64,000 nucleotides of DNA from Bacillota bacterium (GTDB taxonomy: Bacteria > Bacillota > Clostridia > Acetivibrionales > DTU013). The notes under the pieces were generated by a model. That model worked only from the letters and a program-made list of their open reading frames with translations, was not told where the DNA came from and ran no database searches. Below are positions 33,279-42,446 of the stretch, piece by piece. How positions within the stretch are numbered: position 1 is the first letter of the stretch; each line of letters opens with the position of its first letter. The position numbers were made by a program, and so were the translations under genes. The DNA is taken from positions 1 through 64,000 of the forward strand of contig JAEZCA010000057.1 in assembly GCA_023412665.1 (NCBI GenBank). Direction: 5' to 3'.

Positions 33279-33318
33279 TATAACGAGGCAGAGGTTCTTT
33301 AAACGAAGCGTTATTAAC
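33279..33318 (+). repeat. Intergenic repeat, copy R4 (internally deleted)
   Basis: The left module TATAACGAGGC joins almost directly to a right end TTTAAACGAAGCGTTATTAA; the hairpin is missing. Confidence 0.5.
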
Positions 33319-33341
33319 CCCGGTGAAGGGAGAAGCATAAT

Positions 33342-34112
33342 ATGATAAAGGTTGGTACCGCAGGATATTCATATGCCGACTGGGTCGGTCCTTTCTATCC
33401 GGAAGGCACAAAGCCGGCAATGATGCTCGATTATTATTCTGTTAATTTCAGCTTCGTGGAAGTGAACTCTACATATTACCATATGCCGGGTCTGAAATTA
33501 TTCGAAGGGCTGGACAAAAAGACCCCAGGCGATTTTATGTTTGCCGTCAAGCTGTTTGGAGGGTTCACCCATGAAAGGAATTGCGGCCGGGAAGAAGCTG
33601 AAAAATTCAAATATTCTCTGTCGCCGATCATTCAAAGCGGCAAACTGGCTTGCATCCTTGTGCAGTTTCCATACTCTTTTCATTGCAGCAGTGAGAACTA
33701 TGACTATCTTAAAAGGCTCAGAGAGCATTTCAGCGGGCATGAGCTCAGTGTAGAGTTCAGGAACCGGGAATGGATCCGCAAGGAAGTATTCGACCTGCTC
33801 CGCAGTGAGGGGCTGGGCTATGTATGTGTGGATGAACCAGGCATACGGGGCCTGATCAGCAATGTTACAGCAATTACCTCAAGGATCGCGTATCTGCGCC
33901 TTCACGGCAGGAATGCCGAAAAGTGGTACGCAGGAGAGGGCTCAGAAAGGTATGACTACCTTTACAGCGGCAGCGAGCTGCTGGAGTGGGTTAACAGGCT
34001 GAGAGAAATGGACGATGAGTCAGGCATGACACTGGTGTCTTTCAACAATCATCCCAAGGGAAAGGCTATTGAAAACGCAAAGGCTTTGATGGGATACCTT
34101 GGGCAGGTATAA
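33342..34112 (+). CDS. DUF72 family TIM-barrel protein
   Basis: 256 residues. It starts KVGTAGYSYADWVGPFYP, with FVEVNSTYYHMP and later VEFRNREWI and YLRLHGRN, all markers of DUF72 (YecE-like). The biochemical role of the family is unsettled. The ribosome binding site is GGGAG. The stop codon TAA at 34110-34112 is also the start of a TAACGAGG repeat module. It is probably co-transcribed with the GNAT gene 27 bases downstream. Confidence 0.88.
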   Translation: MIKVGTAGYSYADWVGPFYPEGTKPAMMLDYYSVNFSFVEVNSTYYHMPGLKLFEGLDKKTPGDFMFAVKLFGGFTHERNCGREEAEKFKYSLSPIIQSGKLACILVQFPYSFHCSSENYDYLKRLREHFSGHELSVEFRNREWIRKEVFDLLRSEGLGYVCVDEPGIRGLISNVTAITSRIAYLRLHGRNAEKWYAGEGSERYDYLYSGSELLEWVNRLREMDDESGMTLVSFNNHPKGKAIENAKALMGYLGQV

Positions 34113-34139
34113 CGAGGTCTGTATCAGAGAGGTGACCAT

Positions 34140-34679
34140 TTGATAGAAATATTCGCTGAAGACAATTATACAGCTATAAAGCCTCTTGATGAAAGAAGCC
34201 TGGGTGACGCCGCCCGGATATATAACAGCGGCAGCGGCACCCGCTATGCAACCGGGCTGGAGGGTAACCTTTCAATATGGGAAATGTCATCTCTTCTGGA
34301 GCGTATTAAAGCCTGTGATAATGAATTTATTGCTGCTGTCTTTGCTAAAGTACCGGACATGGGAGCAGAAACCGCCCTGCAGTTTGCAGGATTGTGCTCC
34401 GGGTTGGTGAATACAAGCACCCTGTGGATAAAGCAGCTGTCCATTTTGCCTGAATACCGCAGAATGGGGATAGGTACAAGGACTGCGGAATTATTGCTTG
34501 AATATGCGGTTCGATCCCATAATGTTCAGGCGGTCTATCTGTCTGTAGCTGAAAAAAATACTACAGGCTTATGTTTTTGGAGTAAGCTTGGTTTCTATGA
34601 GGCGCACAGGATCGAGAAAGAACTGTTTGATGAGAAAGTGCCAGTAGATGTCATAATAATGCAAAAAAACCTGCCCTAA
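34140..34679 (+). CDS. GNAT-family N-acetyltransferase
   Basis: 179 residues. The acetyl-CoA site is in LSILPEYRRMGIGTRTAELL (motif A, about residues 100-120), followed by VYLSVAEKNTTGLCFWSKLGF (motif B). The start is TTG at 34140, with AGAGGTGACC just upstream and no better ATG in frame. The substrate, protein or small molecule, cannot be inferred. Confidence 0.85.
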   Translation: MIEIFAEDNYTAIKPLDERSLGDAARIYNSGSGTRYATGLEGNLSIWEMSSLLERIKACDNEFIAAVFAKVPDMGAETALQFAGLCSGLVNTSTLWIKQLSILPEYRRMGIGTRTAELLLEYAVRSHNVQAVYLSVAEKNTTGLCFWSKLGFYEAHRIEKELFDEKVPVDVIIMQKNLP

Positions 34680-34698
34680 TATGTATGTCCCAAGAATG

Positions 34699-34726
34699 TT
34701 GACAAAACATCACAGTGCGGTATAAT
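34699..34726 (+). promoter_or_regulatory. Consensus sigmaA promoter of the riboswitch-hydrolase transcript
   Basis: TTGACA (34699-34704), 16-bp spacer, TATAAT (34721-34726), both perfect. Transcription would begin near 34733, just before the riboswitch. Confidence 0.8.
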
Positions 34727-34757
34727 ATTCTTATGCAGGCATATTATGCCGAAAAAA

Positions 34758-34873
34758 CGCTGAATCTTCTTATTTATAGGAAGTACGGAGGAACCAAGAC
34801 AGGGGTTAATCTGTTCTGTATTGAGCAGTAGGGAGTCCTATTACCCGAACCCGGCAGCTAACTTCGGAAGCAA
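34758..34873 (+). ncRNA. c-di-AMP riboswitch (ydaO/yuaA type)
   Basis: The leader contains the conserved ydaO blocks in order: CGCTGAATCT at 34758, GGAGGAACCAAGACAGGGGT near 34787-34806, AATCTG, GAGCAGTAGGGAGTCC, TTACCCGAACCCGGCAGCTA near 34841-34860, then ACTTCGGAAGC. These correspond to the two pseudosymmetric ligand-binding halves of the c-di-AMP aptamer. The hydrolase ATG follows about 16 bases later. In known cases c-di-AMP binding turns expression off. Genes for wall hydrolases with SH3 and NlpC/P60 domains are typical targets. Confidence 0.88.
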
Positions 34874-34889
34874 AAAATAGGAGCATCTT

Positions 34890-35984
34890 ATGGCTATATC
34901 TAAAAAAGTAATGTTATCTTTATCGGCTGCGATCGTACTGGTTATTGCACTTGCCATCCCTGTTTCCGCTGAAGCAAAAAGGACAGGGGTAGTGACCGGT
35001 GAGGTCGTTAATCTCAGGAAGAGTCCGGATTTGTCGTCAAAGATCCTTGAACAGCTGACAAAAGGCACTAAGGTTAATGTTGTGGACAGCGAAGACAATT
35101 GGTATAAGGTTGCCTACAGCGATGCCTCAGGCTGGATATCCGGTGATTGGCTTCTGGTCAGGGATGAAAAGATCGCAGCAGGCGTTGTTTCAGGTTCGGT
35201 AGTAAATGTCAGAAGCAAGCCTGATATTTCTTCAGAAGTACTCACAAAGCTGGATAAAGGATCAAAAGTAGACATATATGAGCATACAGGCGACTGGTAC
35301 AGGATCGCTATCGGAGAAGAAAGATACGGATGGATACATGACGATTATGTGACAGTCAGGGAAGAGTCAGTTTCAAGAGGTACTGCCGATACTAAAGCTG
35401 CAGCAGAAGAGAAGAAGGCTGCTGAGGAAAAGAGCCCTGTTGCGGAGGGTGAAACCGGAGAGATACCGGACGTAACCGAAGATGAACTCACAGTTGAGGT
35501 TGATCCTGAAGCAGAGGCTGAAGCTGAAGCTGAAGCTGGGACAGAGAAACCTGATCTGGCCGACAGAGGAGAAGGAAGCGAAGCAGACCGCAAGGAAGCG
35601 CTCTTAAGGCAGCAGATCGTAGATTATGCAAAAACATTGATCGGCATTAAATATGTTTACGGTGGGGAGTCCAAAAAGGGTTTTGACTGTTCCGGTTTTG
35701 TCAAATACGTTTACAATCATTTCGATATGAGTATTGCCAGAAAGTCGAGCGAACAGGGCAAAGGCGGAAAAGCTGTCAAGAAGGCCGACCTTCAGCCGGG
35801 AGACCTGGTATTCTTTGATACAAATGGCGGCCTTAATAACATTACTCATGTTGGTATATATATCGGGGACGGAAATTTCATACATGCTTCCACTTACGAA
35901 AAGCATGCGATCACCATTGAAAGCCTGAGCAGTTCATATTACAAACCAAGGTACATGAGGGCGCGAGATTATATTTCAAAATGA
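34890..35984 (+). CDS. Secreted NlpC/P60 peptidoglycan endopeptidase with two SH3 domains
   Basis: 364 residues. A signal peptide (MAISKKVMLSLSAAIVLVIA, cleavage after about VSAEA) is followed by two bacterial SH3 domains. The first is near residues 32-85 (GEVVNLRKSPD) and the second near 93-152 (GSVVNVRSKPD). A long acidic AE-rich linker follows (about 160-230), then an NlpC/P60 domain. The catalytic Cys is in KGFDCSGFVKYVY (about 269) and the His in ITHVGIYIGD (about 315). It should cleave muropeptide stems outside the cell. Expression is controlled by the c-di-AMP riboswitch immediately upstream, linking wall remodelling to the nucleotide signal. Confidence 0.92.
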   Translation: MAISKKVMLSLSAAIVLVIALAIPVSAEAKRTGVVTGEVVNLRKSPDLSSKILEQLTKGTKVNVVDSEDNWYKVAYSDASGWISGDWLLVRDEKIAAGVVSGSVVNVRSKPDISSEVLTKLDKGSKVDIYEHTGDWYRIAIGEERYGWIHDDYVTVREESVSRGTADTKAAAEEKKAAEEKSPVAEGETGEIPDVTEDELTVEVDPEAEAEAEAEAGTEKPDLADRGEGSEADRKEALLRQQIVDYAKTLIGIKYVYGGESKKGFDCSGFVKYVYNHFDMSIARKSSEQGKGGKAVKKADLQPGDLVFFDTNGGLNNITHVGIYIGDGNFIHASTYEKHAITIESLSSSYYKPRYMRARDYISK

Positions 35985-36047
35985 TGCGAAACAGAATTGA
36001 CACTCAGATGCCAGTGAGAGCGTTTGGGAAATATTAAGTATAGGAGG

Positions 36048-36083
36048 ACCTGTCCGTAGTAACTACTCGGGCGGGTTTATTTT
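36048..36083 (+). terminator. Terminator of the NlpC/P60 gene
   Basis: ACCTGTCC-GTAG pairs with CTAC-T-CGGGCGGGT (G-U pairs allowed) around a TAA loop, followed by TTATTTTTT. Confidence 0.7.
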
Positions 36084-36104
36084 TTACCTCATCAATGGAA
36101 ATAT

Positions 36105-36133
36105 TTTACATAAAGGCAATTGCGAAATATAAT
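36105..36133 (+). promoter_or_regulatory. Promoter of comEC
   Basis: TTTACA (36105-36110), 17-bp spacer, TATAAT (36128-36133). The predicted start site near 36140 rules out the ATG at 36136 and supports the one at 36154. Confidence 0.65.
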
Positions 36134-36153
36134 TAATGCAAAAAGGTGTCGTT

Positions 36154-38601
36154 ATGGGTATCATTTATAAACGGCCGGTCGTGTCTTTTTGCATTATGAT
36201 GGTCCTTGGCATTATCACTGCTTTCCTGTCAGATTCTATCACAGTGGTCATCTGCCTGTTAATATTATTATCTGTCATATTTTTTACATCATGTGCTGTG
36301 AAAAACAATGGCAGGATAATCGCCGCCGTTATGCTTGCATTTTTTCTTCTGGGAGCAGTTGGATCTCTGATTGCTGAAAGACGTCAGTTCAAGAGCTTCG
36401 AGGGGTACGGCGGGCAGGAGGTCGAAGTGAAGGGATATATAGCCTCTGCTCCCGAGATCAAAGGCGATAAGGTATCATATACCATTCAGGTACACGCTAT
36501 TCGAAAAGACCGTAAGAGTCGGTTTACTGATAATGATGGAAAAATCCTTTTGAAGACTCTGGCTGACGGTCAGGATGTCTTATTTGAATATGGGTCCGAG
36601 GTGACATTTGAGGGCATGCTGACACTGCCGGGCGGCGTAAGGAACCCGGGAGGTTTTGATTACAGGATGTATCTTGCCCAGAAGGGTGTAGGAGCTACTT
36701 TGTTTGCATACCCTTATATGATTGAAAAGGGAGACGGAGCCAAGGGCAATTTCCTTATCAAGACCGGTCTGGTCATACGCAGAAGAATAGTGGATGTCAT
36801 TGAGAAAAGCTTGCCGGAGCAGCAGGCAGGGCTTTTGAACGGAATGCTGATAGGTTACAGGGAAGGATTGTCAGATGAGGTGCGTGAAGCCTTCAGTGAT
36901 GCCGGTCTGATGCATATCATGGCTGTTTCAGGAGCCAATGTAGCCTTTATGATATTGCCGATATCGCTGCTGCTCAAGCTGCTGAGAGTCAGGAAAAAAG
37001 CGGCCAACCTTATGATCATCGCATTCCTTAACCTGTTCGTGTGTGTCACAGGTTTTGAGCCGTCTGTTCTCAGGGCTGTGTTCATGGCATGCGTACTGCT
37101 TGTGTCAGCACTTATTTATCGCGAACCGGATGTATACTCCGCTATTGCTGTTTCCTGCATTATAATGCTGGTGATAAATCCGGGGATGCTCTTTAATATA
37201 GGATTTCAGCTGTCCTACGCAGCTACATTGGGTATTGTCATGCTGAATAAGAACATCAGCAAACTGCTGACTTGTCGGATCATCCCCAAGAAGGCTGCTG
37301 AGATACTTGGTGTAACACTGGCTGCACAGGCAGGAGTTCTACCCATCACGCTGATACACTTCAATAGGGTATCTCTTATTTCCATTTTGCCTAATATTCT
37401 TGCTGCGCCGCTGTTGGAGATAATCACGATATTGGGGGCAATCATGGCCATTGTTGGACAGTTTGGTATTGTATTTTCAAAGCTAATCGGGTATTTGAAC
37501 AATATCTTTCTAACAGCTGTGCTCTATATCACCAAATGGTCAGCTTCCGTACCATATGCTTCAGTTACGACAATTACTCCGCCATTGGCAGTTGCTGTAC
37601 TGTATTATGCAGCATTGTGGTTCCTTTTGTGGTATAAGCCTCAAAAAGGCTTGCGTCTGAATATAAGACATGCATCTATTGCACTGTCATTAACGGCAGC
37701 GCTATGCCTGACCAGCAGTATCAAGCCAGGAAGTCTTGAAGCTGTGTTTCTGGACGTGGGCCAGGGGGACAGCACTTTTATCAGGACGTATACGGGCAAA
37801 ACAGTTCTTATTGACGGAGGCGGAAACTCAAACCCGGTTATAGCCTCAAGGGTTGGAGAGCTGACAGTGGTTCCTTTCCTTTTGGATTATGGAGCAGGCA
37901 GCCTTGATGCGGTAATTGCGTCCCATGCCCATTCAGACCATACCCAGGGATTGTTCGATGTGTTGGAGAGGATCAAGGTCAAGCAGCTTATCATACCGTC
38001 TCTTGATGATGAGGAATGTTTCAGTGAGCTTCTTGAGCTGGCGCGGGAAAAAGGCGTCCCTGTGACCAGATGCTCAGCCGGAGAGATCATAAGGATCGAT
38101 GACCGTACCGCCCTGCATGTTTTGAATCCGGATGCAGGGTGTCCGGTGGATATGGAGATGTTGAACAATACCTCCTTGGTTATGAAGCTGTGTTATGGGG
38201 AGACAGCCATCCTGTTTACCGGTGATGCTGAGCTGGAGGTTGAGGAAAGACTTCTTTTAAAAGCCGCAGCATCGTCAGATCCTGAGGGGCCGGTTATTCC
38301 TGCAGAGTCTGCAAAGTATGCAGAGTCTGCAAATCCTCCGGGATATGCAATACTTGAGGCTGACGTTATAAAGATAGGGCATCACGGCTCCGACACGTCT
38401 ACCTGCGAGGCGTTCCTGGCATCGGTGGACCCGGAGGCCGCTGTTATAAGTACCGGGAAAAACAATTTCGGGCATCCGTCTCCAAGAGTGTTGGAGCTGC
38501 TTTCCCAAAATGATGTGGAATATTTTCGCACCGATGAGTGCGGAGCAGTAATACTGAAAAGTGACGGAAGAAAAATCATGATAAAAAGGACCGTGTATTG
38601 A
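36154..38601 (+). CDS. comEC: ComEC/Rec2 DNA uptake channel with metallo-beta-lactamase domain
   Basis: 815 residues. It has an N-terminal membrane and OB-like region (DUF4131), a central competence domain with many helices (LLNGMLIGYREGLSDEVREA, HIMAVSGANVAFMI), and a C-terminal metallo-beta-lactamase-like domain. The last starts at FLDVGQGDSTFIR, with metal motif SHAHSDHTQGL, FTGDAE and GHHGSDTST. ComEC forms the membrane channel for single-stranded DNA in transformation. An intact copy suggests competence genes, though comEA is not adjacent. The ATG at 36154 has AAAGGTG upstream. Confidence 0.9.
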   Translation: MGIIYKRPVVSFCIMMVLGIITAFLSDSITVVICLLILLSVIFFTSCAVKNNGRIIAAVMLAFFLLGAVGSLIAERRQFKSFEGYGGQEVEVKGYIASAPEIKGDKVSYTIQVHAIRKDRKSRFTDNDGKILLKTLADGQDVLFEYGSEVTFEGMLTLPGGVRNPGGFDYRMYLAQKGVGATLFAYPYMIEKGDGAKGNFLIKTGLVIRRRIVDVIEKSLPEQQAGLLNGMLIGYREGLSDEVREAFSDAGLMHIMAVSGANVAFMILPISLLLKLLRVRKKAANLMIIAFLNLFVCVTGFEPSVLRAVFMACVLLVSALIYREPDVYSAIAVSCIIMLVINPGMLFNIGFQLSYAATLGIVMLNKNISKLLTCRIIPKKAAEILGVTLAAQAGVLPITLIHFNRVSLISILPNILAAPLLEIITILGAIMAIVGQFGIVFSKLIGYLNNIFLTAVLYITKWSASVPYASVTTITPPLAVAVLYYAALWFLLWYKPQKGLRLNIRHASIALSLTAALCLTSSIKPGSLEAVFLDVGQGDSTFIRTYTGKTVLIDGGGNSNPVIASRVGELTVVPFLLDYGAGSLDAVIASHAHSDHTQGLFDVLERIKVKQLIIPSLDDEECFSELLELAREKGVPVTRCSAGEIIRIDDRTALHVLNPDAGCPVDMEMLNNTSLVMKLCYGETAILFTGDAELEVEERLLLKAAASSDPEGPVIPAESAKYAESANPPGYAILEADVIKIGHHGSDTSTCEAFLASVDPEAAVISTGKNNFGHPSPRVLELLSQNDVEYFRTDECGAVILKSDGRKIMIKRTVY

Positions 38602-38699
38602 AAAACCGCAGCCGGATTGATAAAATCAATTAAAGGCTTATTGAGTCAATTACTGACTTATAGAATCAATCATAGACTAATAGAAACGAGTTGAATTAA

Positions 38700-39800
38700 G
38701 TGGCAGCAAAAGATGCTTATGCCGACAATGAAAAAATACTTTGGAAGTCCATAAAAAGCAATGAAATAGGGAAACTGTACCTTTTTTTCGGCATAGAGGA
38801 ATACCTTATAAGAAACTATTGTGAACAGATGGAAAAAGCAATAATTTCAGAAGATTTCAAGCTGCTCAATAAAGTAGTACTGAACGGCAGGACGTCACCG
38901 GCGCAAATAATTGAAAATTGCCGTACAGCACCTGTTTTTTCAGACAGGAGGCTTGTCATCGTTAGGAATTCAGGACTTTTTAAAGGCGGCAGGAAGGCTG
39001 ACGGTGAACAACAGCCGGACAGTCCGGTGAAAAAGGGCAAAGGAGCTGCAGGAAAGGGTAAGGGCGGGGATGAGCTTGCCGAATTCCTGCAGGATATGCC
39101 GGAACATGTATGTCTTATTTTTATAGAGCAGGAAATTGACAAGAGGATCAAGTATGTCGATCTGATAGACAAAAACGGCCTGATAGTGAATTTTGACTAT
39201 AAAAAGCCGGACGATATGGCTGTGTGGGTAATAAAGCGGCTGCGGGAAATGAATCACGACGCCGGCCCGCGTACCTGTTCAATGATAGTCGAATACTGCG
39301 AGCAGGGGATGGATGATGTTTTAAATGAGTTAAAAAAGCTTTGTGCATATGCGGGAGACCGCTCAATGATAACAGAGGACGATGTGGCAAAGGTTTGCAC
39401 CAAATCGGTAAAGAGCAGGATATTCGATCTCACAGATGCAATAGCTGCAAAAAGGATATCGACCGCTCTTTCCATCGTAGGTGACATGGCTGTGCTCAGG
39501 GAGCCGATGCCGAAAGTATTGTTCATGATCTCAAGACAATTCAGGCAGCTGATACAAGCCAAGCTTCTGCTTGGGGATGGCGCAGGTAAAGGGGAAATTG
39601 CCTCGTATTTCAAGGTTCCTCCTTTTATTGCCGACAAATTGATCAAACAGGCTCAAAGCTTTGATATGGAAAGCCTGGAAAGCGCCGCCGCCAGAGGACT
39701 TGAGCTGGATGTGGCCGTGAAGACCGGCAATCTTGAGGACAGAACGGCGGTTGAGCTCATGATAACAGGTATCGCGGAAAAGAATAAAACAGCAAATTGA
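38700..39800 (+). CDS. holA: DNA polymerase III delta subunit
   Basis: 366 residues with the clamp-loader delta profile: KLYLFFGIEEYLIRNYCEQM at the N-terminus, where the family has G-E-E. The PVFSDRRLVIVRN strand and the C-terminal collar domain LFMISRQFRQLIQAKLLL follow. An insertion rich in Lys and Gly (about residues 98-122) is unusual and probably a flexible loop. Delta opens the beta clamp. The start is GTG at 38700 with a poor ribosome binding site. Its place after comEC and before rpsT is the common Firmicute order. Confidence 0.9.
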   Translation: MAAKDAYADNEKILWKSIKSNEIGKLYLFFGIEEYLIRNYCEQMEKAIISEDFKLLNKVVLNGRTSPAQIIENCRTAPVFSDRRLVIVRNSGLFKGGRKADGEQQPDSPVKKGKGAAGKGKGGDELAEFLQDMPEHVCLIFIEQEIDKRIKYVDLIDKNGLIVNFDYKKPDDMAVWVIKRLREMNHDAGPRTCSMIVEYCEQGMDDVLNELKKLCAYAGDRSMITEDDVAKVCTKSVKSRIFDLTDAIAAKRISTALSIVGDMAVLREPMPKVLFMISRQFRQLIQAKLLLGDGAGKGEIASYFKVPPFIADKLIKQAQSFDMESLESAAARGLELDVAVKTGNLEDRTAVELMITGIAEKNKTAN

Positions 39801-39823
39801 GAAGAAGAAAATAAAAGGCAAAA

Positions 39824-39873
39824 TAAAAAAGCCCGGGCTCCTGGAGATGTCCAACCGATGCTCGCGCTTTTTC
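39824..39873. terminator. Bidirectional terminator of holA and rpsT
   Basis: AGCCCGGGC (39830-39838) pairs with GCTCGCGCT (39860-39868, 7 of 9), plus an inner TGGA/TCCA stem. A-run and T-run on opposite sides. Confidence 0.65.
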
Positions 39874-39889
39874 TTTCTGACCTGAAGAA

Positions 39890-40153
39890 TTATTTGTTGG
39901 CAGCGTTAAGCGCCTTTGCCAGCTTTGATTTTCTTCTCGCAGCGGTGTTTTTATGAAGTATGTTCTTTGATGCCGCCTTGTCAATAGTCTTTATTGTATT
40001 GTTCAACACTGTGGAAGCTGACTCATCCTTAGACACGATAGCTTCGTTACACTTCTTTATAGCAGTCTTGAGAGCGGACTTTCTTATAGTGTTCTTGAGA
40101 GTCTTCGCTTTTGTGACCTCTACTCTTTTAGCAGCGGATTTTATATTTGGCAA
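39890..40153 (-). CDS. rpsT: 30S ribosomal protein S20
   Basis: 87 residues from the TTG at 40153, giving MPNIKSAAKRVEVTKAKTLK, the standard S20 N-terminus. A perfect AGGAGGTG lies 6 bases before that TTG; the GTG at 40162 overlaps this site and cannot be the start. S20 binds 16S rRNA near its 5' domain. It is a basic, helical protein. The opposite orientation to holA and gpr is usual. Confidence 0.96.
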   Translation of the reverse strand: MPNIKSAAKRVEVTKAKTLKNTIRKSALKTAIKKCNEAIVSKDESASTVLNNTIKTIDKAASKNILHKNTAARRKSKLAKALNAANK

Positions 40154-40196
40154 ACCTTTCACCTCCTGCGATAATAATTGTTTATTGACATCAGAT

Positions 40197-40225
40197 ATTC
40201 TAACATGAACATTTCAAAATTGCAA
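40197..40225 (-). promoter_or_regulatory. Minus-strand promoter of rpsT
   Basis: On the minus strand: TTGCAA, 17-bp spacer, TAGAAT, about 40 bases upstream of the TTG start. Confidence 0.6.
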
Positions 40226-40324
40226 GGTAAATGAAGAAGGTTATTACACAATTAAGTTATTTTTCAACAGCCTTTGTGAAAAACTAATGAAAAATATACA
40301 TTATGAGAAATGAGAGGATACTAA

Positions 40325-41326
40325 ATGGCTGGTTTGAGAAATGTAAGGACGGATCTGACTCTGGAGGCCCACGAACTGCTTCGCGAGAAAGCGGTAAGGG
40401 AGCAGGAGCAGCAACAGGACATACCTGGTGTGGAGATGGAAAACACAGGTGATGACAGGATCAAGATCACCAGGGTAAGGGTTACGTCACCTACCGGTGA
40501 GGCTGCTATCGGCAAGCCCATGGGAAATTATATCACGCTGGAGATTCCGGGTCTCAGGGAGAATGACCAGGAGCTTTATGAAGAGACCTGCAGGGCGCTG
40601 GCAAAAGAGCTCACGGGCATACTGCATCTGAATGAAAAAACACTGACGCTGGTGGTCGGCCTGGGCAACTGGAATGTTACTCCCGATGCTCTCGGACCTA
40701 AAGTGGTTTCGAGTATGATGGTGACAAGGCATCTCCTGGAGTACCTGCCGGAGCAGGTGGATGATGGAGTCCGGCCGGTTTGTGCAGTAGCGCCTGGGGT
40801 GCTGGGTATTACGGGGATTGAGACGGGTGAAATCATAAGAGGCATTGTCGACAGGATAAGGCCGGATTATGTTATAGCCATTGATGCACTTGCTTCAAGG
40901 AAGATGGAGAGGGTCAATACGACCATTCAGATTGCAGACACCGGGATAGCTCCGGGCTCTGGGGTTGGCAACAAGAGGATGGAGCTTTCAAAGGATACGC
41001 TGGGGATCCCGGTGGTGGCCATAGGTGTTCCCACCGTCGTCGATGCCGCAACCATGGCCAACGATACCATCGATCTGGTGCTGGACAGCATGATAGACCA
41101 GGCTCCGAAGGGGACTGAATTTTATAACATGATGAAGAGTATAGACCGGGAGGAAAAGTACACCATGATACGGGAAGTGCTTGAGCCATATGTTGGGAAC
41201 CTTATCGTTACCCCCAAGGAAATCGATGAGGTTGTAAAAAAAATATCCAAGGTTATCGCAAACGGGCTGAACATAGCGCTGCATCAGGGTATCACACTGG
41301 CAGACGTCAACAGGTATGTTAACTGA
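40325..41326 (+). CDS. gpr: Germination protease GPR
   Basis: 333 residues. The N-terminus RNVRTDLTLEAHEL holds the region where the zymogen is processed. Core motifs are VVGLGNWNVTPDALGPKVV, IAIDALASRKMERVNTTIQI and TGIAPGSGVGNKR. GPR degrades small acid-soluble spore proteins at germination, so the organism forms endospores. A TGAAAA(N16)CATTAT upstream (40277-40304) is compatible with a forespore sigmaF/G promoter, but weak. AGAGG precedes the ATG. Confidence 0.96.
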   Translation: MAGLRNVRTDLTLEAHELLREKAVREQEQQQDIPGVEMENTGDDRIKITRVRVTSPTGEAAIGKPMGNYITLEIPGLRENDQELYEETCRALAKELTGILHLNEKTLTLVVGLGNWNVTPDALGPKVVSSMMVTRHLLEYLPEQVDDGVRPVCAVAPGVLGITGIETGEIIRGIVDRIRPDYVIAIDALASRKMERVNTTIQIADTGIAPGSGVGNKRMELSKDTLGIPVVAIGVPTVVDAATMANDTIDLVLDSMIDQAPKGTEFYNMMKSIDREEKYTMIREVLEPYVGNLIVTPKEIDEVVKKISKVIANGLNIALHQGITLADVNRYVN

Positions 41327-41332
41327 GCTATC

Positions 41333-41579
41333 AAAAGGGGACACTTCTTGCATTCCGACCCCAGAGCCCTTTCAGAAGGAGTATCCCCTTACTCATTACA
41401 GACATTCTATCTTCGGAGTCATTGCAAAAGGAGTGTCCCCTTACCTATTACGGACACTCCTGGCAATAAAATCAACAAAATTGTGCCCAAAACATAGATA
41501 TTTACATACCCATATATCGGCTGGAGCGACAAATAGTTGTCATGTATGGATCTTGTTTTTGAAGGCAGTGTCCCCTTAC
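41333..41579. repeat. REP-like GTGTCCCC repeat cluster after gpr
   Basis: Four units in the gap 41327-41647. One inverted AAAAGGGGACACTT is at 41333. Two direct copies start AAGGAGTRTCCCCTTAC, at 41376-41407 and 41428-41460. A partial CAGTGTCCCCTTAC is at 41566. The third unit folds as GGAGTGTCC/GGACACTCC. No T-run follows. The pattern fits repetitive extragenic palindromes. Confidence 0.6.
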
Positions 41580-41647
41580 ATTTTTCACTGAAATAACGTA
41601 TAATTTAAAGGTGTGATTTTGAGAATAGATCTGATTTGGGGGCAGGC

Positions 41648-42370
41648 ATGAAACAAAAGGGAAGGTATATAGTAATTCTGACAGTAGTGATATTGCTTTG
41701 GAATACCATCGTTATGAAGCCACTTAAAATATTCACTGTGTTTTTGCACGAGTTCGGCCATTCACTTATGGCAGTGATATTTGGAAACGGAATAAAAGGC
41801 TTCAGGATAAACCTTGATGAGAGCGGTTACGCAATGACAATGCCAAAGAGCGAGTTATCTGCGTTTATTATTGCTAACGGCGGATACCTGGGCAGTGTTT
41901 TTTTTGCGCTGCTGATACTGAAGCTTAAAAACACCATTGTCAAAAAATATATCCTCGGCGCTTCGGCCATACTTTTGCTGGGTGTATCGATAGCTTACGG
42001 CAAATCAGTGTTCACGATCATTTACGCTGCTATTTTCGCCGGTCTGGTATTGTTGCTTTACATGCTGAAAAACGACAAGCTGAATGACTGGGTCATAGAT
42101 ATATTGGGTGTATCGAGCGCAGCATATGCGATTTACGATACGTTTGTAGACACTATTCTTCTGCAGATCAATCACAAGCTCCACCTGATTTCCGGCTGGG
42201 GCGCCGAACAGCCGCTGACCGATGCGGTGATCATTGAGAGGATGACGCATGTGCCGGCTGTCGTTTGGGGGATGCTCTGGCTTATCATAGCCTGTGTTGC
42301 GGTATATTCGACTGTTTCAGGCAAAAAGCGGACGACATCCTCAGCTAAGGGTAAAAAGAAAGCACTGTGA
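41648..42370 (+). CDS. M50-type membrane metallopeptidase
   Basis: 240 residues, about seven hydrophobic segments. The zinc motif HEFGHS is in FTVFLHEFGHSLMAVIFG (about residues 36-41). The protein resembles the peptidase M50B-like family (PF13398 type) rather than RseP or SpoIVFB, having no PDZ or CBS domain. The C-terminus is basic (KKRTTSSAKGKKKAL). The ATG at 41648 has TGGGGGC upstream. Targets are unknown. Confidence 0.8.
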   Translation: MKQKGRYIVILTVVILLWNTIVMKPLKIFTVFLHEFGHSLMAVIFGNGIKGFRINLDESGYAMTMPKSELSAFIIANGGYLGSVFFALLILKLKNTIVKKYILGASAILLLGVSIAYGKSVFTIIYAAIFAGLVLLLYMLKNDKLNDWVIDILGVSSAAYAIYDTFVDTILLQINHKLHLISGWGAEQPLTDAVIIERMTHVPAVVWGMLWLIIACVAVYSTVSGKKRTTSSAKGKKKAL

Positions 42371-42446
42371 GAGATAGGGAGAATGTCTGTAAAATAAGTC
42401 AAACGGTAATGTGGCAAAATGAATTACCATAACGGAGGCTTTCAGT

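Noticed and set aside
41316..41591. Plus-strand ORF of 91 codons after gpr
   Set aside because: Made of gpr tail and REP-like repeats; the translation has no domain features.
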